Part shown: positions 41,209 to 51,359 of the stretch, piece after piece
Position numbering within the stretch: position 1 is the first letter of the stretch
How the letters are laid out: the number at the start of each line of letters is the position of its first letter
Position numbers and translations under genes: made by a program
The notes under the pieces: generated by a model
The model's database searches: none
The model's input: only the letters and a program-made list of their open reading frames with translations
Told to the model about the DNA's origin: nothing
NCBI GenBank assembly: GCA_016712345.1
Contig: JADJRH010000001.1
Coordinates: 372,001-436,000, forward strand
Source of the DNA: Polyangiaceae bacterium
GTDB taxonomy: Bacteria; Myxococcota_A; Polyangia; Polyangiales; Polyangiaceae
Direction of reading: 5' to 3'
Length of the DNA stretch: 64,000 bases

Positions 41209-42323
41209 CGCACGCCCGTGTTGAACAGGCGATAAAGCGCGTTTATGCGGTGCTCGATATCGGTGTACACATTGCCGATCCATCGCATCCTCTCGGCGCT
41301 GAAGCTCGACGGCGTTTGCCTGAAATCACAGCTCTTTCACGAGAAGGCGTTGAGTACGCACTCACCCGCGTTTTAGAAACTTCCGCCGCCGCGCACGACG
41401 TTGAAACGTTCGTTCATCGAGCCGGGCAGGCGTCGCGCTGCCACGTGATCTTGTCGGCAAACGTTTGCACGGCACCGCTCCGAGCCATCGCGTTTGCCGC
41501 GGCAACGGCGCCGCATGTGTTTGTGAAACCGTCGCGACGCGATCCCGTAATCGCCGAGCTTATTGTTTCAGCGCTTCACGAAAACGAATCCTTTCTCAAC
41601 GCCGATGGAGTTCTTGAAATAGTGCCCGCCATTTCGCCGTCAGCCGGCGACGAAGTGCATGTGTACGCTTCAAACGAAACCATCGACAAGGTCGCAACGT
41701 CGTTGCCCGACGGCGTGACGTTTCGCGCCCACGGAAACGGCATCGGCATCGCTTGGATCCCGCGCGGGAGCGCCGACGACGACGCGGCAACCCACCTCGC
41801 AGCCGATGTTGCGGCGTTTGACCAGCAAGGTTGCCTGTCACCCAGAATCGCTTTTTTTGAAGGCGATTTTGACGCCGCTGTGACGTTTGCCCGCAAGTTG
41901 GCGAACGCCCTTGAGTGTGTACACAAAGCAATTCCGCTCGGACACTTGAGCGCGGAGGCTCAAAGCGAAGTGGCCCGCTACGCGGCCATTGCAGCTTCAC
42001 TCGGGGAGATTTTTCAATTTACGGGAGGTGCTGTGGGTGTGGACGGAGCGCCGATCCGCATGGTGGTCCCCCCGCCCCATCGAATCGTTCATGTGGTTCC
42101 TGTCACAGCGCAATCGGTGGGCGGCCTGCTCCGTTCGTTTGCCAACGTCGTGACAACAGTCGGGGTTTCGCAGGCGGCGTGGATCGAGTCAACCGTGGAG
42201 CATTTCGCTGCCGCACTCGGGCTTGATCCAATGCGCACACAACAAATCCGATGGGCCCAACTGGGTTCGATGCAAACTCCGCCGTTCGACGGACCTGTGG
42301 ATCTGCGCGTTTTGAAACGATAG
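41205..42323 (+). CDS. LuxC-like acyl-CoA/acyl-protein reductase (aldehyde forming)
   Basis: A 372-residue protein starting at GTG 41205, overlapping the LuxE-like stop by 4 nt. The LuxC family signature is clear: VILSANVCTAPLRAIAFAAA, HVFVKPSRRDPVIAE, and FDQQGCLSP containing Cys210, the probable catalytic Cys that holds the acyl thioester. The aldehyde-dehydrogenase-like fold uses NADPH to reduce the acyl group to a long-chain aldehyde. With the upstream LuxE-like protein it would form a fatty acid reductase. The stop is 31 nt from the convergent lipoprotein gene. Confidence 0.85.
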   Translation: MTHARVEQAIKRVYAVLDIGVHIADPSHPLGAEARRRLPEITALSREGVEYALTRVLETSAAAHDVETFVHRAGQASRCHVILSANVCTAPLRAIAFAAATAPHVFVKPSRRDPVIAELIVSALHENESFLNADGVLEIVPAISPSAGDEVHVYASNETIDKVATSLPDGVTFRAHGNGIGIAWIPRGSADDDAATHLAADVAAFDQQGCLSPRIAFFEGDFDAAVTFARKLANALECVHKAIPLGHLSAEAQSEVARYAAIAASLGEIFQFTGGAVGVDGAPIRMVVPPPHRIVHVVPVTAQSVGGLLRSFANVVTTVGVSQAAWIESTVEHFAAALGLDPMRTQQIRWAQLGSMQTPPFDGPVDLRVLKR

Positions 42324-42354
42324 CAGCCGCGTTTTTTTAACGCTTCTATCGTAA

Positions 42355-42840
42355 CTAGTCACAACCGGTGGGAACCACCGCGTCGGTGACAACGGGCACG
42401 GTTGTTCCTCGCAGCGAGTCGGTGATCGCGCCTTTAAATCGCACCGATCCCGCATTGCAAATGGCGTCGGCAACGGCTTGCTCCACAAGGTCTTCGCCGA
42501 AGTCGATTGTGAGATCGATATCCACCGTTGTGTCGGGTTCAACGGTGACGGGAAACGTCGCGCCGGAAGCGGCAAGCGGCAGCGATTCTACGAGCACCGT
42601 TTTTTCGTCCTCGGTAACAAGCGTGAAGCTCTGAAGAGCCACATCGCTTGAGTCGGCGGCACGCGCTCCCAAGTGCAACGACAGCGAAAAACCACCCGAC
42701 ACACTGGTGCCAAGCGCCGCCGATTGAACTTGAAGAGCGGGGTTGTCGGTGCTCGGGTCCACAAAAATCGCGGCATCGGTGTTGATGCAACCGAGCGAGA
42801 CAACCGCACAAACAAGGGAGACAAAGAGCAAAAACCGCAT
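42355..42840 (-). CDS. Hypothetical lipoprotein
   Basis: From ATG 42840 the protein has 161 residues. The signal peptide ends in lipobox VSLGC. The mature part is rich in Ala, Thr, Val and Asp and predicted to be beta-strand (FSLSLHLGARAADSSDVALQSFTLV, TFPVTVEPDTTVDIDLTIDF), resembling small secreted beta-sandwich proteins, with two further Cys. No family recognised. It is 68 nt downstream of the hybrid histidine kinase gene. Confidence 0.75.
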   Translation of the reverse strand: MRFLLFVSLVCAVVSLGCINTDAAIFVDPSTDNPALQVQSAALGTSVSGGFSLSLHLGARAADSSDVALQSFTLVTEDEKTVLVESLPLAASGATFPVTVEPDTTVDIDLTIDFGEDLVEQAVADAICNAGSVRFKGAITDSLRGTTVPVVTDAVVPTGCD

Positions 42841-42908
42841 GCCCCAAGGATAGCGGCAATGTTCGAGCCGCGTCGCTCGCAGCGCGACTGAGCTTTTTGA
42901 AAACACGA

Positions 42909-45512
<2,604 letters not shown>

Positions 45513-45574
45513 GACGAAGCCACGATTCTACCGGGCGATGCCGGGCAGAACGCAACCGCGCATTTCTTCGAGAT

Positions 45575-46000
45575 TCAGGGCGGCGGCGAAACGATCCCCT
45601 GAGCGGTAGCGGCCTCGCAGCCCAGCTTCACGCCCGTGGGTTGGCCGTCTTTGCGAACGATCTTGAATTCGACGCGCCTGTTCTTCTCGTAGGCGGCCTC
45701 GTTTTTCTGCGGGTCGACGGGGCAGTAGTCACCGAAGCCCATAGAGCGAAGGCGCGCGGATGCGATGCCCTTCTTGATGAGCGCATCCAAAACGCTCTTC
45801 GCGCGCGCGGTGGTGAGCTTGAGATTGCCTGCGTGCGCGCGAATATCCGCGTGGCCCTGAATCTCAACGAGATCGATGTTCGACACCTTCTTCAAAACGT
45901 CGGCAACCGTGTCGACGATCTTCATCGACTCGGGAAGGATCTCGGCGCTGCCCGTTTTGAACTGGATCTTGTCGAGAATAACGATGTCGTTTTGCTCCAT
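45575..46000 (-). CDS. OmpA-like peptidoglycan-binding domain (C-terminal part of frameshifted gene)
   Basis: The OmpA C-terminal domain: ILDKIQFKTGSAEILPES, EIQGHADIRAHAGNLKLTTARAKSV, RLRSMGFGDYCP, NRRVEFKIV. It binds peptidoglycan in outer-membrane proteins. It follows in another frame after the TSP3-repeat protein at 45922-47457. Reading through a missing base at the GGGG run 46019-46022 joins them (DPEAAPDQGRIIMEQN), so the ATG at 46000 is probably not a real start. Confidence 0.85.
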   Translation of the reverse strand: MEQNDIVILDKIQFKTGSAEILPESMKIVDTVADVLKKVSNIDLVEIQGHADIRAHAGNLKLTTARAKSVLDALIKKGIASARLRSMGFGDYCPVDPQKNEAAYEKNRRVEFKIVRKDGQPTGVKLGCEAATAQGIVSPPP

Positions 46001-47457
46001 GATGATGCGGCCCTGATCGGGGCAGCCTCAGGATCGTTGTCGCACTCCTCGTCGACATCGAGAATCCCGTCCTTGTCGTTGTCCACATCGGGACATCCGT
46101 CGCGGTCTTCAAAGTTGTCTTTGTCTTCCGGTTTGTCCGGGCATTTGTCGCGTGAATCGAGAATGCCATCACCGTCGCGATCACCGTCGGAGCCTTCGGG
46201 GCAACCGTCGTCGTCGTGATCCATGTCCTTGTCTTCGGGGTTATTGGGACATTGATCGACTTTGTCGGGAATGCCGTCTTCGTCGTTGTCGGGATCGGAA
46301 CAACCGTATTTGCCGGGCGGCGAGTCGCTCTTCGTATCTTGAAAGCCGTCGTAATCTTCGGGATCGTCGGGGCAGTCGTCTTCGTCGTCTTTAATGCCGT
46401 CACCGTCGCGATCACCGATGGAGGGCTCAAAGATGAAGCCCACTGTGGCGCGCGCATCGGCGGCTTGGAAACCTTTCAAGTACCCAACGCCGCCGGCCAG
46501 CATGAGAAAGCTGTTGCGGTCGATGAAGAGTTTCAACCCGCCGATCGCCTCGGCGCTCGCTTTTTGATCGGCCGAGTTGCCGCCGCCAACCTGATACGTC
46601 GCGTACGTTTCAGCCGTTAAATCAAGCTGATCAACAACGCGTACACTTACGCCAAACCCTGCCGTAATCAGGTCGGAGTATTTAAAATCGCCCTTCGCGA
46701 GCTGAGCCGCGCCCGTGGGGCCGTTGCCAAACGACGGATTTTCTCCCGTGTGTCCGCGGTATCCGGCGTTGAGCCCCAAACGAAACTTGTTCGAGAAAAA
46801 GCGGCGTTCGAGCACCACCTGAGGCCAATAAAAAAAGCCCGGGTCCGCCCCAAAGTTGCGACTTCCACCAACTTCGTAACCGGCCTGTGCAACCACCGCG
46901 AGGCCTAGAGGACCGTCGGGTCGCAAGATGCGAACCTTCACGTGGCCGGCGACCCAACCCAGGGTTTGCAGGTCGAGATTGTCGTCTTGATAAGTCGCGC
47001 CGCTCGGGCCGATGTCGGTGACCGCATCACCGCCCGCCAACATCACAGGCGCGGATACCCCGATCACAACGTAGTTGAAGAGCCCGAGATCAAACTGCAA
47101 CGTGCCTTGAAACGAGTGCGTGAGCATGTAGTCCGCACCGTGGAGCTGGTTGCCCGCGCCGTCTTTTGCGAGCGGCATGAGCCCGTACCCGTAGTCGAGA
47201 ACGAGACCGAGGCTAAAGTCGAGGTGCCCGAGAATGTCGGCGCCGTTGACTGAAAAGAAGCCTTTCGAGTCCACGGCGGGGCGGAACAGGTGCAAGTCCA
47301 TCCCCTGTCCGTTCCCCTCCGCAACCCGATCGGTTTTGTTTTGCGCCTCCGCGGGCGAGGCCGCCGTGAGGATTCCTGCGCCCAAAACGGCACCGAAGAA
47401 AGCCCGATGAAGCAGCCTCCGCGCCCGTTTGCCCAAGGAAGAAGCAGTTAAATCCAT
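45922..47457 (-). CDS. Outer membrane beta-barrel with TSP3 calcium-binding repeats (5' part of frameshifted OmpA-family gene)
   Basis: From ATG 47457 a signal peptide (ILTAASPAEAQ) precedes a region of about 310 residues with beta-barrel strands (LGLVLDYGYGLMPLAKD, FRLGLNAGYRGHTGENPSF), then thrombospondin type 3-like repeats of the DxDxDGxxDxxDxCP type (DRDGDGIKDDEDDCPDDPED). After DNDPEAAP the frame runs into nonsense, while the OmpA domain continues in another frame. The intact protein would be an OmpA-family outer membrane protein, the type reported widely in myxobacteria. The upstream extension to 47883 overlaps the AgmX-like gene region and is not supported. Confidence 0.85.
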   Translation of the reverse strand: MDLTASSLGKRARRLLHRAFFGAVLGAGILTAASPAEAQNKTDRVAEGNGQGMDLHLFRPAVDSKGFFSVNGADILGHLDFSLGLVLDYGYGLMPLAKDGAGNQLHGADYMLTHSFQGTLQFDLGLFNYVVIGVSAPVMLAGGDAVTDIGPSGATYQDDNLDLQTLGWVAGHVKVRILRPDGPLGLAVVAQAGYEVGGSRNFGADPGFFYWPQVVLERRFFSNKFRLGLNAGYRGHTGENPSFGNGPTGAAQLAKGDFKYSDLITAGFGVSVRVVDQLDLTAETYATYQVGGGNSADQKASAEAIGGLKLFIDRNSFLMLAGGVGYLKGFQAADARATVGFIFEPSIGDRDGDGIKDDEDDCPDDPEDYDGFQDTKSDSPPGKYGCSDPDNDEDGIPDKVDQCPNNPEDKDMDHDDDGCPEGSDGDRDGDGILDSRDKCPDKPEDKDNFEDRDGCPDVDNDKDGILDVDEECDNDPEAAPIRAASSWSKTTSLFSTRSSSKRAAPRSFPSR

Positions 47458-47641
47458 GGTGCCTGGTTCTCGGTAACACCCCCCCATTTCGCGTGTCAAA
47501 CTTGTGCCGTTCCAAAAGAACAAAGGCCGTTCGCTTGATCGTATTTTCTTTCGACAGCTATTCTGTACATCCAACGGCGAGACGAGGGCCCAAAGCGCCC
47601 CCGATCCGCGGTGACGTAACTGTGAAAGGCACCCGAGCCCG

Positions 47642-49384
47642 ATGAAGATCACGTGCCACGCGTGCGACGCGAAGTACACAATCGCGGACGAAAAAGTCAG
47701 CGGCCGCACGGTCAAGATCAAGTGCAAAAAATGTGGAGCGACCATCGTCGTAAACGCCGATGCGCCCGGCTCCGCGGCCGCGCCGGGGTACGCACCCGAA
47801 GGCGCGCAGCCGCACGCCGGTGACGACGACGGACTCATGGCAACACGCGTCGTCGGCCACGAAGGAGGCGGCCCATCCATCACCGCCGCAGATTGGACGG
47901 TGAGCCTCGGCGACGAGGAGCGACAAATGAGTCAGCTCCAAATGGCCGAGGAAATGCAGCGCGGAGTTGTGACCGGCGACACATACGTGTGGCGCGACGG
48001 CATGGCCGACTGGCTGTCCGTTTCGCAGGTGCCCGAACTCGCGGCCCTGCTCGCGCGCGCCGCACCGCACGCCGCGCCCGCACCGGCGTACGCAGCTCCC
48101 GCCGTCCAGCCAGAACCTGAAATGGGTTTGGCAGGCACGATGATCATGAGCGATGCGTCGGCGGCTTCTCCGTTCGCGGCTCCGCGCCCGGCGGCCGGTG
48201 CTCCGGCGGCAACCCCCGCTCCCGCCGCCGCGCTTTCACCTGTCAATCAGCCCACCCAGGGGGCCGCCGCGCGTCGCGCGAATCGGCCCGCCGGCGGCTC
48301 GGTCGACGTGTTTGCCGCCGCCGCCGAAAAACAAGAAGTGAAACCCGAGCGCCCCAAACCGCCCACGCCTGCGGGGCGCCTCGGTGAACGCAACGAAAAC
48401 TCTGTATTGTTTTCACTCTCCGAGCTCACAGCAACCGAAACCGCAGCCGCAAAGTCCGCCGCCGACGAGTCGATCGATCTCGGTTTTGGCAACGGCAAAG
48501 GCAAGAGCGCCGTCGACGACCTCATGAGCATCGGCGGCGGCGCCATCGGCGGCCCCATGCTCGCTCCGCCTCCGCTGCTCGCCCCGGTTGTAGAACCGCC
48601 GCCCGCCCCGGCGCCCGTGGTCACCGCCACGGCTGCGCCAACCTCCATGCCGGCCGCGTCGTACGCCGCGCCGGCACCGCCGCCCAAAAGCAAAACCGGA
48701 CTCATCGTCGGAATTGTCGTCGGCGTTCTCGCCATCGGCGGCATCGGCGCGTTTGCAGCGCTCGGCGGAGGCGGCGGTGGCAGCGGCAGCGGCAGCGGAG
48801 CCGCGGTTGAAAACGGTGCAAACACCGCAACCAGCGCGCCCATGACAACCAGCGCCGCGCCCGCAAACACCACCACGAGCGCTCCCACCGCAACCGAAGC
48901 ACCCGCGGCAAGCGGTGCTCCCGCAGCCAGCGGCACGCCCGTCGCCTCCAACGACAGCGGCAGCAAATCGAGCACCGGCTCCGGCACGCCGGGCACCAAG
49001 TCCACCGGCGCGGCCACCGCCGCTCCAACCACTTCCACAAAGGCCACCGCAGAGCCCACGCCAACAACGCCCACGGCTCAGCCAACCGCTGCTGCCGACT
49101 CGGGCAGCGGTGGTCGCGAGTTCAACAAAGGCGCCGCCACAACCGCGCTATCCGCTGCCGCCAGCGCCGCAAAAGGCTGCAAACAGCCCGGCGGCCCCAC
49201 CGGCTCCGCATCCGTGCGCGTGGTGTTCGCGCCAAGCGGCAACGTCACTTCAGCCAACGTGCAAGGCCCGCCTTTCGCCGGCACACCCGTCGGCGGATGC
49301 ATCGCCTCTGCGTTCCGCGGCGCCCACGTTCCCCCGTTTGACGGCAGCCCCGTCGCCGTCTCCAAAACCGTCAACATCAACTAA
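47642..49384 (+). CDS. AgmX/GltJ-like protein: zinc ribbon, GYF domain, TM helix, TonB-C-like domain
   Basis: A 580-residue protein. N-terminal zinc ribbon of the MJ0042 type (CHACDAKYTIADEKVSG..., CKKCGATIVV), then a GYF_2 domain (GDTYVWRDGMADWLSVSQVPELAALL), a long Ala/Pro/Ser-rich linker, a TM helix (GLIVGIVVGVLAIGGIGAFAAL), a Thr/Ala/Ser-rich periplasmic linker, and an end domain (VRVVFAPSGNVTSANVQGPPFAGTPVGGCIASAFRGAHVPPF) of the AgmX/TonB-C type. The same order occurs in Myxococcus AgmX/GltJ, which links the gliding motor to the MglA GTPase. Here the gene is alone, so it may be a paralogue with another role. Confidence 0.82.
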   Translation: MKITCHACDAKYTIADEKVSGRTVKIKCKKCGATIVVNADAPGSAAAPGYAPEGAQPHAGDDDGLMATRVVGHEGGGPSITAADWTVSLGDEERQMSQLQMAEEMQRGVVTGDTYVWRDGMADWLSVSQVPELAALLARAAPHAAPAPAYAAPAVQPEPEMGLAGTMIMSDASAASPFAAPRPAAGAPAATPAPAAALSPVNQPTQGAAARRANRPAGGSVDVFAAAAEKQEVKPERPKPPTPAGRLGERNENSVLFSLSELTATETAAAKSAADESIDLGFGNGKGKSAVDDLMSIGGGAIGGPMLAPPPLLAPVVEPPPAPAPVVTATAAPTSMPAASYAAPAPPPKSKTGLIVGIVVGVLAIGGIGAFAALGGGGGGSGSGSGAAVENGANTATSAPMTTSAAPANTTTSAPTATEAPAASGAPAASGTPVASNDSGSKSSTGSGTPGTKSTGAATAAPTTSTKATAEPTPTTPTAQPTAAADSGSGGREFNKGAATTALSAAASAAKGCKQPGGPTGSASVRVVFAPSGNVTSANVQGPPFAGTPVGGCIASAFRGAHVPPFDGSPVAVSKTVNIN

Positions 49385-49395
49385 GCGTTTTCACC

Positions 49396-49424
49396 GCTCC
49401 CCGGCAACACGTTCGCCGGGGAGC
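49396..49424. terminator. Hairpin after the AgmX-like gene
   Basis: Arms GCTCCCCGGC and GCCGGGGAGC (10 bp, perfect) with a 9-nt loop, 11 nt after the stop. There is no downstream T-run, so it may be a structural terminator or only stabilise the mRNA end. Confidence 0.65.
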
Positions 49425-49478
49425 CGGCCGGCCTTGAGCAAGTCTGCTCAAAACCCAGGCTGACCGCTGAAGTGCCAT

Positions 49479-49517
49479 GGGTACACAGGTCGTTGTGAGG
49501 CGCCTGAAGTTATCTGC
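49479..49517 (+). repeat. Short dispersed repeat (GGTCGTTGYG-type), copy 2
   Basis: GGGTACACAGGTCGTTGTGAG resembles the repeats at 25996 and 55706 (shared GGTCGTTG-GAGGCG core). It lies in the convergent gap between the AgmX-like and YebC genes. Visual alignment only. Confidence 0.4.
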
Positions 49518-49556
49518 TTGTGTACACAGCGAAAACCACGCCCCCCGCCGCGTTTC

Positions 49557-50306
49557 TCAGCCATCCATCTTGGCGAGTTCTTCGTCCGAGATGTCGAAGT
49601 CTGAGTACACATTCTGCACGTCGTCGTGCTCGTCGAGCGCATCGAAGAGTTGCAGCGCCACTTCGGCTTCACGCCCCGCGAGCGGTTTCTTGTTTTTCGC
49701 GATGTACCCCGGCGCGTTGCTCTTCACCGTGATTTTCGCGCTTTCGAGCGCTTTTGCCACCGCATCGAGTTCAGAAACGGCGCTCGTGATTTGCCACTCC
49801 TCGCCCTGATCCGAATAGTCATCGGCACCGGCACCAACCGCAATCTCCATCAGCTGATCTTCGGTCGCTCCGTCGCGCGGCACCGTTAAAATGCCCTTGC
49901 GATCAAACGCCCACTGCACGCTGCTCGCAGCCCCGAGTTCGCCGTTGTTCTTTTCAAACACTTTGCGAATTTCAGCCACGGTGCGGTTCTTGTTGTCGGT
50001 CAGCGCCTCCACGAGAAACAGCGTGCCGCCCGGCCCTTTGCCTTCGTAAATAATCTCTTCGTACGCAGCGCCTTCGATCTCACCGGTACCACGCTGGATC
50101 GCGCGTTTAATGGTGTCGTTCGGCATGCTCTGCGCTTTGGCATCGGTCACCGCTTTGCGAAGCCGCGGGTTACCGTCCACGTCGCCGCCGCCCATACGCG
50201 ACGCAACCGTGAGTTCTTTGATCAGCTTGGTGAAGAGCTTTCCGCGCTTCGCGTCGAGCGCACCCTTCTTTCGCTTGATCGTGGCCCATTTTGAATGGCC
50301 GCTCAT
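49557..50306 (-). CDS. yebC: YebC/PmpR-family transcriptional regulator
   Basis: From ATG 50306 (MSGHSKW, the invariant family start) the protein has 249 residues. SKWATIKRKKGALDAKRGK and the rest match YebC throughout: GGDVDGNPRLRKAV, GPGGTLFLVEALTDNKNRT, LGAASSVQWAFDRKG. YebC proteins act as transcriptional regulators, and recent work links them to relief of ribosome stalling. The upstream ORF extension is not needed. The gene is monocistronic. Confidence 0.95.
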   Translation of the reverse strand: MSGHSKWATIKRKKGALDAKRGKLFTKLIKELTVASRMGGGDVDGNPRLRKAVTDAKAQSMPNDTIKRAIQRGTGEIEGAAYEEIIYEGKGPGGTLFLVEALTDNKNRTVAEIRKVFEKNNGELGAASSVQWAFDRKGILTVPRDGATEDQLMEIAVGAGADDYSDQGEEWQITSAVSELDAVAKALESAKITVKSNAPGYIAKNKKPLAGREAEVALQLFDALDEHDDVQNVYSDFDISDEELAKMDG

Positions 50307-50834
50307 GCGTTCTCTCCGAAAATGGCCGCACACAGAAAGCGCGTGCGGCACGACTCAGGCGCGCTCCCTTAGCCAACGTGGCCCCTTGGGGCAAGAGCGC
50401 CCGCTCCGGGTTGAACAGATACGAACGCGCGAATGGTCGCCCCGCCGGTGCCCAAAAACCCCCAAAACCGGCGCCCCACGGGATCGCGCAGGATTTTGTC
50501 GCCCCCACCGTAACAAAATTATTTAATCAATTTAATAATTTGGCTTGCAAATCACATTTTTAAAAAATGTCCATTTCACGCCATTACAAACCCTTTACGG
50601 CCCTTTTCCACCCGCGGTACCCTCTGTTCCCACAGAAGGTCATCGAACATGATGCACAGTTCCGCTATCCGTCTCCGAGTCCGCTCATCCCTCCTCCAAA
50701 ACAAGGCTGCTCGCCGCGCCACCGCCGGCACATTGGTCTTGTAAAACACGTTTCATTCGGAGCAGCGAACGCGCGCCGCCATTTCGGCGCAGGGGGTTCT
50801 CCGCAGGATTGATCGCTGCGCAAACTGCGAGAGC
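50307..50834. other. Intergenic region upstream of yebC with an AT-rich patch
   Basis: About 530 bp without a supported gene. Positions 50514-50575 are unusually AT-rich (TTATTTAATCAATTTAATAATTTGG, then ACATTTTTAAAAAATGT, a near-palindrome), in sharp contrast to the surroundings. It may hold the yebC promoter or an A+T-rich regulatory site; nothing else is clear. The rest has only shadow ORFs. Confidence 0.5.
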
Positions 50835-51353
50835 TTATTTCTTTCGTTTCGCGAGACGCGACGCTCGTCGCTCGTGGGCGGCGATTTCCGCAACACGCTC
50901 CTCGTCGGTTGAAAGAACCAGTGGGCGCACGGCGACCGGGCGCATTGCCGCGTCTACCGCCACAAACGTGACGAACGCGCTCACGCACGGCCAAACCTCG
51001 CCCGCAACCGCATCTTCGCCCTCCACGTTCACAAAGATCTCCATTGATGATCGAAACGCCGCCGTCATGCGCGCCGTCAGTCGAACGATCTGCCCCGCTC
51101 GCACCGTCCGCTCAAACGTCAGGTCATCAATCCCCGCCGTCACCACCACCGCGCCCGAATGTCGCTGCGCGCAGATCGCCGCGCACAAATCCATCCACGC
51201 CATGATCTGACCGCCGAAAACGCCGCCGAGCGAATTGGTGTGCGTCGGCAAAACATGTTCCGTCATTGTCGTCAGCGACTCCGACGGACGCTTTCCAGCA
51301 AGATCCGCTGCTTCTTTTTTTTCGTTCACCAAGTGTACACCCGCGTCGCTCAA
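50835..51353 (-). CDS. Acyl-CoA thioesterase, hotdog fold (YciA/BFIT-like)
   Basis: A 172-residue protein of the acyl-CoA thioesterase hotdog family. The N-terminal signature THTNSLGGVFGGQIMAWMDLCAAICA contains the catalytic Asp region and AxxxG helix, and the strands (VVVTAGIDDLTFERTVRAGQIVRL) complete the hotdog fold. It hydrolyses acyl-CoA thioesters. Its stop is about 500 bp from yebC and its start is 6 nt from the stop of the AAA-TPR gene at 51360, so co-transcription with that gene is likely. Confidence 0.88.
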   Translation of the reverse strand: MSDAGVHLVNEKKEAADLAGKRPSESLTTMTEHVLPTHTNSLGGVFGGQIMAWMDLCAAICAQRHSGAVVVTAGIDDLTFERTVRAGQIVRLTARMTAAFRSSMEIFVNVEGEDAVAGEVWPCVSAFVTFVAVDAAMRPVAVRPLVLSTDEERVAEIAAHERRASRLAKRKK

Positions 51354-51359
51354 CGCCGC

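Noticed and set aside
40123..42323. A complete lux bioluminescence operon
   Set aside because: LuxE and LuxC homologues are present but no luxA, luxB or luxD is found in the window.
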